DNA of 49,747 nt from Deinococcus roseus (lineage in GTDB: Bacteria; Deinococcota; Deinococci; Deinococcales; Deinococcaceae). Positions 1-8,443 of the stretch are shown here, piece by piece. Below the pieces are notes generated by a model. That model worked only from the letters and a program-made list of their open reading frames with translations, did no database searches and was not told where the DNA came from. The translations under genes and the position numbers were made by a program. The stretch spans positions 1-49,747 of the forward strand of contig NZ_BMOD01000030.1 in NCBI RefSeq assembly GCF_014646895.1, in the 5' to 3' direction. Numbering within the stretch: the stretch's first letter is position 1; the number at the start of each line of letters is the position of its first letter.

Positions 1-180
1 ACTGACCAACACGGCTTTGATGGTGACGTTGTCCTGGGCTTTGTTGTAGTCTGCGGCGGCGTCCAGGATGGTCTGTCCGTCGATGTCGCCCCAGGGGTAC
101 CAGATGGTCACGGTGTCTCTTGCCAGTGCAGACGAAAACAGGGTGGTCAGGGCAAGGGTCATCAGGGTTTGACGCTTCAT
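1..180 (-). CDS. ABC sugar transporter substrate-binding protein, N-terminal fragment
   Basis: Only the first 60 codons lie in the window; the gene continues past its left edge. The protein begins with a short positive n-region and a hydrophobic stretch (MKRQTLMTLALTTLF) ending near SALA, a Sec signal peptide, followed by DTVTIWYPWGDIDG, a typical first strand of family 1 extracellular solute-binding proteins. A strong ribosome site (GGAGG) lies at 185-189, 4-5 bases before the ATG. It probably binds a sugar in the periplasm for an ABC importer whose permeases are outside the window. It is read away from the rest of the window, from the promoter at 322-350. The substrate cannot be told. Confidence 0.8.
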   Translation of the reverse strand, partial: MKRQTLMTLALTTLFSSALARDTVTIWYPWGDIDGQTILDAAADYNKAQDNVTIKAVLVS

Positions 181-321
181 GGATCCTCCAGGTTGTGTTG
201 TTGAGGGTGCACGCAGTTCACACTGGAGCGTCTGTGCCAGACAGGGAGGGCAGGATTGAACCTGAAGAGGAGGTCTGGCAACTGGACGGTGCCCCAATGC
301 TCAGGTTGTGAACATGGATTC

Positions 322-350
322 AATGTACGATCCTGCCTTTTCAAAGTCAA
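322..350 (-). promoter_or_regulatory. Sigma-70-type promoter for the edge binding-protein gene
   Basis: On the minus strand TTGACT (345-350) and TACATT (322-327) are separated by exactly 17 bases, close to the -35/-10 consensus. The leader to the ATG at 180 would be about 135 bases. No other promoter candidate this good was seen before the gene. Confidence 0.6.
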
Positions 351-770
351 GATCCGTTCTGGGAACAGGGATTGTGCGTTCTCATAACAATTTCTTCGTG
401 CAGATCAATGATTTCAGCTTGATTTCAGGAAGTGTGTGGTGGATGGGAAAAAAAGTTTCTCATTGTCGAAGAGAGTTGAAAAACACAATTTGAAAGGGCG
501 GTTTTTAGAGATTTATAACCCGGTTCTTACACTTCTGGACAAAACCGCTTCCCAGGGATTGTTTTTTGAACAAAGATGAACATTTTGAGGGCATGATGGG
601 CAAAGCACCAGCCAGCAGTCTAGAGACCATGCCCGGCCCTCAGGTTTTTGCTGGGGCAAAAGGGATGTTTTTCCCGTTTCCTTTCAGACCACCCTTAAAG
701 GTGTGCTGACCTGAAATGCAGATGGGAGCTGCCTGATGTGACCCAGAGTTCTTCTGGATCACCAACACCA
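351..770. other. Intergenic stretch, no gene seen
   Basis: This stretch lies between the promoter of the edge gene and the 3' end of the SDR gene. It is relatively AT-rich around 420-580. Short open frames here have no ribosome site or recognisable protein. No RNA gene or clear terminator was seen. Confidence 0.5.
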
Positions 771-1526
771 TCACCAGGGCATGGGACCGTCTTCGTTGGA
801 GAAGGTGCCTGTCGGTCCGTCGGGGCCAAGCAGGGCAAGACGGACCGCTTCACGTGCCGCCTGTTCAACCGTGCGGGTGCCCGAAAAGTTGTTGAGGGCG
901 GTGGAGGTGAAACCGGGACAGGCCACATTGACTTTGATGGGTGTGGATTCCAGGGCAACGGCAAGGGCGAGGGTGACCGCGTGCAGGGCGGACTTCGAGG
1001 CGGAGTAGGTCCCAAACATGGCCCGGCCCGGGTTGCCGGGGTCGGCGTTCAGGGCCAGTGAGCCAGCACCGCTTCCCAGGTTGACGATGCGTCCTGCGGG
1101 TGCTTCGTGCAGCAGGGGCAACATGGCCTGTGTAACGGCAATGACCCCGAAAACGTTGGTTTCAAAGACCGTCCGAATGTACTCAGGGGAGGCCACTGTC
1201 ATCATTCCGGCCTGTACGGTGGCAGGGAAGACCTCTGCAGCGTTGTCGGGTTGTGAGATGCCAGCGTTGTTCACCAGCACATCCAGACGCCCGAAGGTGT
1301 TGCGGATGTGTTCTGCTGCTGCGTCGATGGTGGCCTGATCGGTGACATCCAGGTGAAGGGGGTGGGCATCCGGTCCAATGTCTTGTGCGGCCTGTTTGCC
1401 TTTTTCAGGGTTGCGTGCGCCCACCAGGACGGTGAATCCGTGGGAAACGAGGTCTCTGGCGATTTGATGACCAATGCCAGTGTTGGCACCTGTCACCAGG
1501 GCAACGGGCTGGGTGTGCTGTTGCAT
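771..1526 (-). CDS. SDR-family NAD(P)-dependent oxidoreductase
   Basis: A 251-residue classical short-chain dehydrogenase. Visible motifs are the Rossmann TGANTGIG (12-19), LDVT near 59-62, NNAG (86-89), catalytic Ser152 in NLGSGAGS, and YSASK with Tyr174 and Lys178. The length fits the 250-residue class. The frame is open far upstream, but the ATG at 1526 has AAGGAG seven bases before it and sits just before the Rossmann fold, so the longer reading is rejected. It diverges from a TetR-type gene whose operators overlap its promoter, so it is very likely the repressor's target and may detoxify a reactive carbonyl or similar compound. Substrate unknown. Confidence 0.93.
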   Translation of the reverse strand: MQQHTQPVALVTGANTGIGHQIARDLVSHGFTVLVGARNPEKGKQAAQDIGPDAHPLHLDVTDQATIDAAAEHIRNTFGRLDVLVNNAGISQPDNAAEVFPATVQAGMMTVASPEYIRTVFETNVFGVIAVTQAMLPLLHEAPAGRIVNLGSGAGSLALNADPGNPGRAMFGTYSASKSALHAVTLALAVALESTPIKVNVACPGFTSTALNNFSGTRTVEQAAREAVRLALLGPDGPTGTFSNEDGPMPW

Positions 1527-1591
1527 GGTGTGCTCCTTGGGGTTTTGAAAGGGGGGACTGAATGAGACTTCGCCGCCATGGTACACTGACG

Positions 1592-1645
1592 GAAACAAAC
1601 GGAACGACGTTCCGATATGATACGGAACAATGTTCCGTTTGTCAA
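1592..1645. promoter_or_regulatory. Divergent promoter with two palindromic TetR-type operators
   Basis: Two 15-bp palindromes, CGGAACGACGTTCCG (1600-1614) and CGGAACAATGTTCCG (1623-1637), lie 23 bp centre to centre, inside a larger near-palindrome. On the minus strand TTGACA (1640-1645) and TATCAT (1617-1622) flank a 17-base spacer that contains the second operator. The first operator takes the mirror position in a weaker forward promoter (GAAACA, 17 bases, ATATGA). Binding of a TetR dimer to each site should block both promoters. Confidence 0.8.
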
Positions 1646-1656
1646 ACAGGAGTGGC

Positions 1657-2274
1657 ATGAGCACTGAACCCCCCCAACCCGACCCCCAGCAGCCAGAGGC
1701 CACCTCAAAAACAGGAAAATCCAAACGGTCCGATGCACAGCGCAACGAACAGGCGCTGCTCTCCGTTGCTGCTTCTCTCTTTGTCACCTCGGGTGTGAAT
1801 GTGCCCGTGCGGGACATTGCCGCAAAAGCCGGAGTCGGAACCGGCACCATTTACCGACATTTCCCCACCCGATCCGACCTGATCATTGCCGTGTACCGTC
1901 ACCAGGTTGAGGCCTGCGCAGAAGCAGGACCCGCCCTGCTGAAAAGCGCCCCCAGTCCTTATGTGGCCCTTCAGCAATGGACCGATCTTTTTGTGGATTT
2001 TCTGAAAACCAAATTCGGCCTTGCACATGTCCTGCAAGCGGGAGACCCCACCTATGAAGCCCTGCAGGCTTACCTCTTTGAGCGACTGGCACCGGTGTGT
2101 CAGGACCTTCTGGAAGCTGCACGGGCATCAGGCGAGGTCCAGAGTGACATCCACCCCAAACCCTTCATGCGCGGGGTGGGTGGCCTTTGCATAGGGGCCG
2201 CCAGGGACCCCAACGATGATGCAAAACAGCTGGTCAGGTTGCTGATCGCTGGTCTTAGACAACCCCTGTCATGA
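1657..2274 (+). CDS. TetR/AcrR-family transcriptional repressor
   Basis: A 205-residue regulator. After a polar, proline-rich tail of about 28 residues comes the TetR helix-turn-helix, VRDIAAKAGVGTGTIYRHF (51-69), then an alpha-helical ligand domain resembling the C-terminal domain of SbtR-like repressors. The ATG at 1657 is preceded by CAGGAG; an upstream ATG at 1630 lies inside the operator and is rejected. The gene faces away from the SDR gene and both share the twin operators at 1600-1637, so it probably represses itself and the dehydrogenase until a small ligand binds. Confidence 0.92.
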   Translation: MSTEPPQPDPQQPEATSKTGKSKRSDAQRNEQALLSVAASLFVTSGVNVPVRDIAAKAGVGTGTIYRHFPTRSDLIIAVYRHQVEACAEAGPALLKSAPSPYVALQQWTDLFVDFLKTKFGLAHVLQAGDPTYEALQAYLFERLAPVCQDLLEAARASGEVQSDIHPKPFMRGVGGLCIGAARDPNDDAKQLVRLLIAGLRQPLS

Positions 2275-2292
2275 CCCATGATCCACAACTTG

Positions 2293-2317
2293 CCCCACCG
2301 CTTGCCTGACGGTGGGG
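2293..2317. terminator. Hairpin between convergent genes
   Basis: Perfect 8-bp arms CCCCACCG/CGGTGGGG with a 9-base loop, between the TetR gene and the convergent permease gene. The T-run after it is poor (ATTT), so it is a weak terminator at best. Confidence 0.45.
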
Positions 2318-2357
2318 ATTTAGAGGAAAGGTGGCGTGGAATTGTGAAAGGGGGAGT

Positions 2358-3218
2358 TCAGCCTTTGACGGCTCCAGAGGTCAGGCCAGAGATGATGTTC
2401 TTCTGGAACACCATCACCAGCACAATCAAGGGCACCGTGACCAGCATGCTGCCTGCCATGATGTTGGCCCAGGGCAATTCAAACTGGCTGGCTGCAGAGA
2501 AATTGGCGATCACCACGGGAACCGTGCGGTTGTCACTGGTGAAGGTCAGGGCAAACAAATACTCGTTCCAGACCGCAATGAAAGACAGCAGTCCGGTGGT
2601 CACCAGGGCCGGGACCATCACGGGCAGCAGCACCCGGAACAGGGTTTGCAAGGGGGTCGCGCCGTCCACCATGGCCGCTTCTTCCAGTTCGCTGGGAATT
2701 TCCCGCACGAAACTGGTCAAAACCCACACACTGAACGGAATGGAAGAGATCAGGTAACTGAAGATCAAACCCAGCGGATTGTTGTACAGCCCGAACTGCT
2801 GGATCAGCGTGAAAAGCCCGGACAGCACAGCAATCTGCGGAAAAATGGTGACCGAGAGAATCACGTACAGGATCACCGATTTGCCTTTAAATCGGAAACG
2901 CCCCAGTGCGTAGGAAGCAAAAGCCCCCAGCAGCAGGGAAACCGCCACAGAACCTGTTGCGACCAGCACGCTCATCAGAAAGCCTCTGGAGAAAGAGGGG
3001 TAGCCCAGCACCTCGATGTAGTTCTTGATGGTCCATTTGGCCAGCAAAAACTTCATGGGGGGCAAAAACAGATCGGTGGCATGCCTGAAACTGGTGATCA
3101 CCGCCCAGACGAAGGGAAAGAGCAGGTAAGCCGTGATTGCGGCCAGCATCAGGTAAAAGAGGGTTCTTTTGAAAGTGGGCAGGGAGCGCCCGCTGGAAGT
3201 GTGGCTTTTGAGGGTCAT
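2358..3218 (-). CDS. ABC sugar transporter permease, MalG type
   Basis: A 286-residue inner-membrane protein with about six hydrophobic segments; the first follows a basic N-terminus (FKRTLFYLMLAAITAYLLF). The EAA loop that docks the ATPase is clear: EEAAMVDGATPLQTLFRVLLP in the second half. The C-terminus NIISGLTSGAVKG is typical of carbohydrate CUT1 permeases. It is the last gene of a three-gene operon (binding protein, MalF-type, MalG-type) and starts 14 bases after the upstream permease's stop. No ATPase gene accompanies it, so a shared MsiK/UgpC-type ATPase elsewhere is likely. Confidence 0.93.
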   Translation of the reverse strand: MTLKSHTSSGRSLPTFKRTLFYLMLAAITAYLLFPFVWAVITSFRHATDLFLPPMKFLLAKWTIKNYIEVLGYPSFSRGFLMSVLVATGSVAVSLLLGAFASYALGRFRFKGKSVILYVILSVTIFPQIAVLSGLFTLIQQFGLYNNPLGLIFSYLISSIPFSVWVLTSFVREIPSELEEAAMVDGATPLQTLFRVLLPVMVPALVTTGLLSFIAVWNEYLFALTFTSDNRTVPVVIANFSAASQFELPWANIMAGSMLVTVPLIVLVMVFQKNIISGLTSGAVKG

Positions 3219-3232
3219 GGGGCAACTCCTTT

Positions 3233-4153
3233 CTAGTCGAAACGCACCCGCAGCGAGGCCACGTACAGGACGGTGAAAGCCAGAATGATCAGAAAGATCA
3301 TCACGGCCACAGCGCTTCCGTAGCCCAGCAACTGGTTGTCGATCATGTGCAGTCTGGCGTAGGCGGTCATGCTCAGTTCGCTGGCCCGGTTTGGACCCAG
3401 CATCACGTTCATCACATCAAAGACCCTTAAAGCGTCCAGGGCACGGAACACCACCGCCACCAGAATGGCAGGTCTCAGCAACGGCAGGGTGATGCGCCAG
3501 AACTGGGTCCATTTGCTGGCCCCGTCCACATCTGCTGCCTCGTACAGATCTGCGGGAATGATGGAGAGGCCTGCAATCAGCATCAGGGCCATGAAAGGGG
3601 TGGTTTTCCAGACATCCACGGCAATGATGGCCCACAGGGTTTTGTCTGCATCTGCCAGCACTGCGCCCAGGTGGGTGCCCAGCAAACCGAAGGAGTCGTT
3701 GTACATGAAACTCCACATCTGGGCAGACACCACCGTGGGAATGGCCCAGGGCACCAGCAGGGCGGTGCGCAGAAAAGAGCGGCCTTTGAACTCGCTGTTC
3801 AGCACCAGTGCAATCACCATCCCCAGCACAAATTCCAGTCCCACCGATAAAAAAGTGAAGGTGAAAGTGCTGCGCACTGCGCCCCACCACTTGGGATCCT
3901 GCAACAATCCCAGTTCCACGCCCTTTTCGTTGGTGTACCAGAAGTTGCCCAGTCCAATGGGTTTTGCACTGGAGGGATCGGTGATCAATGCGTCAGTGAA
4001 GCTGTACTGGAAGGTTTTGAACAGCGGATACCCTGCGGTAAGGGCAATCGCCAGCAGGGCAGGCAGCAGAAAGAAGAAGGCCACCCGTGCCCGTGCGGCA
4101 TGCACGCCTCTGGACCGGGTTTTCGGGGGTGTGGAAACAGTCTGTGTTTTCAT
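3233..4153 (-). CDS. ABC sugar transporter permease, MalF type
   Basis: A 306-residue CUT1 permease. Hydrophobic segments begin with VAFFFLLPALLAIALTAGY; the EAA-loop match is YEAADVDGASKWTQFWRITLP. The ATG at 4153 is chosen because AGGTGA stands six bases upstream and the N-terminus is then short and basic; the longer open reading adds 12 unlikely residues. It lies between the binding-protein gene and the MalG-type gene. The partners should form a heterodimeric membrane channel for an alpha-glucoside or a similar sugar, given the divergent alpha-glucosidase. Confidence 0.93.
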   Translation of the reverse strand: MKTQTVSTPPKTRSRGVHAARARVAFFFLLPALLAIALTAGYPLFKTFQYSFTDALITDPSSAKPIGLGNFWYTNEKGVELGLLQDPKWWGAVRSTFTFTFLSVGLEFVLGMVIALVLNSEFKGRSFLRTALLVPWAIPTVVSAQMWSFMYNDSFGLLGTHLGAVLADADKTLWAIIAVDVWKTTPFMALMLIAGLSIIPADLYEAADVDGASKWTQFWRITLPLLRPAILVAVVFRALDALRVFDVMNVMLGPNRASELSMTAYARLHMIDNQLLGYGSAVAVMIFLIILAFTVLYVASLRVRFD

Positions 4154-4222
4154 GAAGTCACCTGCTTCCTGTTGCCAGAACAGCAACAAGGGGGGAGGGA
4201 AAGCCCCTCCCCCTCAGGAAGA

Positions 4223-5512
4223 TCACCAGCCCCGGCCTTTGATGCGGTTGAGGTCGGCTTCCAGTTGTTTCAGGGCTGCAGGGGCTTTCTGTTTTCCGGT
4301 CAGCACGTCGTGCACTGCCCCAGAAAAGGCCTGAGACACCTGGTTGTACTTCAGTCCGGTGGGGGCAGAAGGACGCGGCACGGCATTCATGAACACGTCG
4401 TACAGGCTGCCCACAAAGGGGTTGGCTTTCAGGATGTCTTTGTCGGTGTAGAGGGCTTTGAGGGTGGGGTTGGCCCCGATGTTCAGTGCACGCTCTTTCT
4501 GTTCTTCGGCTCCGGTCAGGTACAGCACCAGATCGATGGCCGCAGCCTGGTTTTTGCTGTAGCTGGACACGGCCAGTCCCCAGCCGCCCAGCGTGGCGGA
4601 CTGCTGTCCTGCAGCGCCACCCTTGGGCATGGGGGCCACGCCCACCTTGCCTTTGATCAGGCTGTCGGGGTTCTGGGCGTTGGACCAGGCGTAAGGCCAG
4701 TTGCGCATGAACAGCGCATTGCCCGACTGGAACACCCCACGGGCATCTTCCTCGGCGTAGGTGGTCACGCCTTCGGGAGCGATTTTCTTCACCCAGCTGG
4801 CGGCCTGCGTCAGGGCTCTGGCCGCATTGGTGTTGTTGATGGTGATGTTTCCTTCATCATCAATGATGGTGCCGCCCTTGTAGGCATAAATCCATTCCAG
4901 AGCGTCACAGGTGAGGCCCTCGTAGTCTTTGCCCTGGAAGACAAAGCCCTGGAAGTTCTTGTTGGTTTTGCGCTCACCCGCCTGCACTTTCTGGGCCATG
5001 CGGGCCAGTTCCTCGTAGGATTTGGGAGGGGTTTTGTAGCCGTATTTTTCCAGCAAATCTTTGCGGTAGAACAGGAGGCCTGCATCGGTGAACCAGGGAA
5101 TGGCCACCAGCTTGCCTCCCACGGTGTTGGCCTGAATCATGGCCGGGAAGTACTGGTTCAGGGTGCTCTGGGGCACCTTGCCCTTCAGGTCCACAAAGTG
5201 CTGCGAAAGGATGCCGGGCCAGACCACATCGATCATGTACACATCGATGGTGTCGCTCCTGGCGGCCATCTGCTGCTGGGTGAGGCCCAGACGGTCGTTG
5301 GAAAGCTGGGGAGACTCGAAGACCTTGACGGTGTTGCCGGTCTTTTTGGCCCAGACATTTGCACCGGATTTGCATTGCTCGAAACCTGCTCCGCTGCCAT
5401 CACAGGCAATGGTGAGGGTGACTCCGGCAGCGTGGGCAGCACTGCCAGCGAGGGCCGCAGTGAGCAGCCAGACCAGGGCTTGAGAAGACCGTTTTTGCAT
5501 TTTGTTCGACAT
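4223..5512 (-). CDS. ABC sugar transporter substrate-binding protein (trehalose/maltose-like)
   Basis: A 429-residue periplasmic binding protein. The signal peptide covers about residues 1-28, ending AAHA. The mature part reads like ThuE/TMBP-type trehalose/maltose binders: early repeat QQQMAARSDTIDVYMIDVVW, then VAIPWFTDAGLLFYRKDLLEKYG and ALFMRNWPYAW. The start at 5512 has AGGAAAGG upstream; an upstream extension would put 27 hydrophilic residues before the signal peptide. First gene of the importer operon, so likely the most expressed. Inferred ligand: trehalose, maltose or another alpha-glucoside, from the divergent GH31 gene. Confidence 0.9.
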   Translation of the reverse strand: MSNKMQKRSSQALVWLLTAALAGSAAHAAGVTLTIACDGSGAGFEQCKSGANVWAKKTGNTVKVFESPQLSNDRLGLTQQQMAARSDTIDVYMIDVVWPGILSQHFVDLKGKVPQSTLNQYFPAMIQANTVGGKLVAIPWFTDAGLLFYRKDLLEKYGYKTPPKSYEELARMAQKVQAGERKTNKNFQGFVFQGKDYEGLTCDALEWIYAYKGGTIIDDEGNITINNTNAARALTQAASWVKKIAPEGVTTYAEEDARGVFQSGNALFMRNWPYAWSNAQNPDSLIKGKVGVAPMPKGGAAGQQSATLGGWGLAVSSYSKNQAAAIDLVLYLTGAEEQKERALNIGANPTLKALYTDKDILKANPFVGSLYDVFMNAVPRPSAPTGLKYNQVSQAFSGAVHDVLTGKQKAPAALKQLEADLNRIKGRGW

Positions 5513-5676
5513 GGTGCACCTTTCCTGGGTCAAAGACCAGCCAAAACACAGCAGGCTGTGTTCCCGGCATTCACGTGTTTTGGATGGCCTCACTGTAGTG
5601 GGATGTCAGAAACGATGCAAATCAAAAGTTGTGCAGCCAGAGCGTCGTGCTTTGCCCAAATGGAGCGGGGCATTTT

Positions 5677-5705
5677 GCAATAAAAAACAAAACTTCAGGT
5701 CGCAA
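5677..5705 (-). promoter_or_regulatory. Possible promoter of the sugar-importer operon
   Basis: On the minus strand TTGCGA (5700-5705) and TATTGC (5677-5682) are 17 bases apart. Both boxes match the consensus only partly. The whole 5513-5805 stretch must carry both divergent promoters; no clear palindromic operator was found in it. Confidence 0.35.
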
Positions 5706-5805
5706 TTGCCCTGCACGCCCGCTAAGCTGCGAAGCAGGCAACCACAACACAAACAAACCCCTGACAGGTGTTGTGAATCGTGTTCGCCTCTGACTTGAGG
5801 TTTTC

Positions 5806-8094
5806 ATGTTCAATCGCATCGAGGTCAACAACAGGCTGATTCAGCTTTCAGGCCTGCACAGCCGGGCAGAAATCAGCCACCCTGCCCCCGAAATCTGGCG
5901 TTTCCGCATCCGTCCCAGAGGCTACCTGAGGGGCGAAACCCTCCCTGAAAAACGCAGCATGGCCGTGCTTCCTCTGGAGCACCTAGAGTTCCAGTCCGAC
6001 CCGGAAAGCTGGCTGTTCAGCACAGCAGAGAGCAGTTTGCAGGTGTTCCGCAATGGCAGCGTGCAGGTGCGTCACAAAGGTGCCGAGGTGGTTTTCATTG
6101 AGGGCATCCAGGGAGAATTTCAGCCTGCAGTGCCGGTCAACCGCCAGCGCACCAGCGTGACCTTGCAGGCTTCGCTGGGTGAAGCCTACCTGGGTTTTGG
6201 CGAAAAAGTCGGCCCCCTCAACAAACGGGGCATGAAATTCACCTTCTGGAACACCGACGTGCAACCGCACCACCCGGACACCGATCCGCTGTACCAGTCG
6301 ATTCCCTTTTTCATGGGCATCCGTGAGGGTAAAGCCTGGGGCTTTTTTCTGGATGAAAGTGCCCGGTCCACAGTGGATGTCGCTAAAAACCACCCCGAAC
6401 GCATCGTCTGGACTGCAGAAAGCGGTGAACTGGATTTGTATTTCGTGCTGGGAGACACCCCCGCAGACATTCTGAAGTCCTACACCACCCTGACCGGGCG
6501 CACCCCCTTGCCCCCACTCTGGTCCCTGGGCCTGCACCAGTCCAGATACAGCTACGAAACTGCTGAAGAGGTGCAGGAGGTGATCCAGAGCTACCGCAGC
6601 CACCAGATTCCCCTGGACGCCATCCATCTGGACATCCACCACATGGATGCCTACAAGGTTTTCACTTTTGACAGGCACCGCTTCCCAGAGCCAAAAACTC
6701 TATCGGACTGGGCCGCAGGGCATGGGGTGAAACTGATCACCATCATGGACCCTGGCATCAAGAAAGAAGCCAGGTACCCGATGTACGAAGAAGCTGCTGC
6801 ACAGGATTTTCTGGTCAAGACCGATCGGGGAGATGTCTTTGTGGGTGAGGTCTGGCCTGACCCTGCGGTTTTCCCGGATTTCACCCGTGAGGACGTGCAG
6901 AAGTGGTGGGGCCAGAAACATGCTGGAATGCTGGAAAGTGGCATTGCTGGCTTCTGGAACGACATGAACGAACCCAGTTGCTTCTCCTGCCATTCTCCCG
7001 TTGACCCTGCTTTGCGTTTTGGGAACACCCTGCCAGACGATGTGCGGCACGGCAACATGCGGCATCTGGAGGCGCACAACCTGTATGCGCTGGGGATGTG
7101 CAAATCCACCTTTGAAGGTCTGAAGACCCTGCAACCCGAGAAGCGCCCTTTCATTGTGACCCGTGCAGGGTACGCAGGCATCCAGCGCTATTCTGCAGTG
7201 TGGACCGGAGACAATTCTGCCCACTGGGAACACATGGAGATGAATTTGCAACTCCTGCTCTCTCTGGGGCTTTCCGGGGTGCCGTTTGTGGGCAGCGATC
7301 TGGGGGGTTTTCTCTCCAATGCCAGTGGTGAACTGGTCACGCGCTGGACCTGGCTCGGGGCGTTTTTCCCCTTCATGCGCAACCACAGCTCGATTGGGAC
7401 GGATTACCAGGAGCCCTGGGCCTTCCCTGAGCACCTGCCTCACATCCGCTCTGCAATTCAATTCCGTTACCGTCTGCTGCCTTACCTGTACACCCTGATG
7501 AAAGAAGCAGAGGAGACCGGACTGCCCCCCATGCGGGCGATCAGTTTGCACCATCCTGAGCACCAGAACCACCTTTCGGACCAGTTTCTGTTCGGGGAAA
7601 GTTTGCTGGTTGCTCCAATTCTGCGCCCTTACCACACCCACCGCAGTGTGCTGTTCCCGTCTGCAGGTTGGATGGACTTCGCTGCAGAGGACAGCCAGCA
7701 GCACGATGCAGGGTACGGTCTGGTTTCGGCAGGTCTGGACCGGATTCCGGTCTTTCTGAAACCCGGAGGCATTGTGCCCCTGACAGACCCGGCTTCCAGC
7801 ACCAGTACGGCTTTCTGGGACACCCTGGAATGGCATGTGCATGTGGGATCAGAGGGGGAATTTGTGCTTTACGAGGACGAGGGAGAAGGAAACCAGCCTG
7901 GAATCCGCACCACTGTGCGCATTGAGCATCTGGCAGGTCGGGTGCGCATCACCAGAGCAGGCCGCCAGCGGTCCAGCGAAGTGCTGTGGGTCTACGGTCT
8001 GGACGCTGCAGGTCCGGTGAAACTGGACTGGACTGCAGATGAAGTGCTGCTGGAAAGCGGGGTTTCAGAACAGCAGCTGGATCTGGTGCAGTAG
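5806..8094 (+). CDS. GH31 alpha-glucosidase
   Basis: A 762-residue glycoside hydrolase of family 31, the usual length. The catalytic nucleophile signature WNDMNEP is present with Asp386; the expected acid/base is Asp469 in WTGDNSAHW. Other family features are an N-terminal beta-sandwich (residues 1-about 230) ahead of the barrel (LPPLWSLGLHQSRYSYET) and the usual C-terminal beta domains. No signal peptide, so it should act in the cytoplasm on imported sugar by retaining hydrolysis of terminal alpha-linked glucose or xylose. The ATG at 5806 has TTGAGG upstream. It is divergent from the CUT1 importer operon, which probably delivers its substrate. Confidence 0.95.
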   Translation: MFNRIEVNNRLIQLSGLHSRAEISHPAPEIWRFRIRPRGYLRGETLPEKRSMAVLPLEHLEFQSDPESWLFSTAESSLQVFRNGSVQVRHKGAEVVFIEGIQGEFQPAVPVNRQRTSVTLQASLGEAYLGFGEKVGPLNKRGMKFTFWNTDVQPHHPDTDPLYQSIPFFMGIREGKAWGFFLDESARSTVDVAKNHPERIVWTAESGELDLYFVLGDTPADILKSYTTLTGRTPLPPLWSLGLHQSRYSYETAEEVQEVIQSYRSHQIPLDAIHLDIHHMDAYKVFTFDRHRFPEPKTLSDWAAGHGVKLITIMDPGIKKEARYPMYEEAAAQDFLVKTDRGDVFVGEVWPDPAVFPDFTREDVQKWWGQKHAGMLESGIAGFWNDMNEPSCFSCHSPVDPALRFGNTLPDDVRHGNMRHLEAHNLYALGMCKSTFEGLKTLQPEKRPFIVTRAGYAGIQRYSAVWTGDNSAHWEHMEMNLQLLLSLGLSGVPFVGSDLGGFLSNASGELVTRWTWLGAFFPFMRNHSSIGTDYQEPWAFPEHLPHIRSAIQFRYRLLPYLYTLMKEAEETGLPPMRAISLHHPEHQNHLSDQFLFGESLLVAPILRPYHTHRSVLFPSAGWMDFAAEDSQQHDAGYGLVSAGLDRIPVFLKPGGIVPLTDPASSTSTAFWDTLEWHVHVGSEGEFVLYEDEGEGNQPGIRTTVRIEHLAGRVRITRAGRQRSSEVLWVYGLDAAGPVKLDWTADEVLLESGVSEQQLDLVQ

Positions 8095-8136
8095 TTTCCC
8101 TTTTCAGCACATTTCAACACCATTCAACAGTCAATT

Positions 8137-8173
8137 CTGAACGTTCTGGATCAAATGGATCCAGAACGTTCAG
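8137..8173. repeat. Perfect inverted repeat holding two operator half-variants
   Basis: Arms of 16 bp (8137-8152 and 8158-8173) around the loop AAATG. The outer parts read CTGAACGTTCTG and CAGAACGTTCAG, one base off the palindrome CTGAACGTTCAG found twice downstream. There is no T-run, so an operator role fits better than a terminator for the GH31 gene. Confidence 0.7.
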
Positions 8174-8234
8174 CTGCCTTTGTGCTGACCCGCACGCAAA
8201 TGAAGTTTTTTCCGTGATGCAGCACATTCCCCTC

Positions 8235-8263
8235 TTGACAGGGATTCAAGAGTTGGGTAATGT
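8235..8263 (+). promoter_or_regulatory. Promoter of the family 5 importer operon
   Basis: TTGACA (8235-8240) and TAATGT (8258-8263) are 17 bases apart, a near-consensus promoter. The predicted start of transcription falls within the operator at 8269-8280, so repressor binding there should block initiation. Confidence 0.75.
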
Positions 8264-8268
8264 AAAAA

Positions 8269-8349
8269 CTGAACGTTCAGACGAATACCTTTATAGCGCC
8301 ATTCCAATGGTGTATTCGTTTGCGACTTCATAAAATTCTGAACGTTCAG
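8269..8349. promoter_or_regulatory. Two CTGAACGTTCAG operators flanking a leader hairpin
   Basis: Perfect 12-bp palindromes CTGAACGTTCAG lie at 8269-8280 and 8338-8349, 69 bp apart. Between them ACGAATAC (8281-8288) and GTATTCGT (8312-8319) can pair, with CCATT/AATGG nested inside. With the inverted repeat at 8137-8173 there are four copies of the motif in 213 bp, suggesting a cooperative, perhaps looping, repressor of the LacI or TetR type encoded elsewhere. Confidence 0.7.
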
Positions 8350-8443
8350 TAAAATCCCGAGTGCCCACCTCACCCTCAACCGCTTTGATGGGTGGAGCCT
8401 CCCTTTTGCCGAAACCCCAGTTTTCCCCCAATTCGAGGTTCTT

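Noticed and set aside
1527..1850. 108 extra codons before the SDR start
   Set aside because: They would cross the operators and the divergent TetR start; the ATG at 1526 has a good ribosome site.
2331..3236. 301-codon plus-strand frame opposite the MalG-type permease gene
   Set aside because: Rich in His and Gln with no family pattern; the minus strand encodes a clear permease with its own signals.
4100..5683. 527-codon plus-strand frame opposite the sugar-binding protein gene
   Set aside because: Glycine/histidine-rich shadow; no ribosome site; the minus-strand protein has signal peptide and family motifs.
8137..8173. Terminator of the GH31 gene
   Set aside because: No T-run, and the arms match the operator palindromes found at the promoter, so an operator reading explains more.
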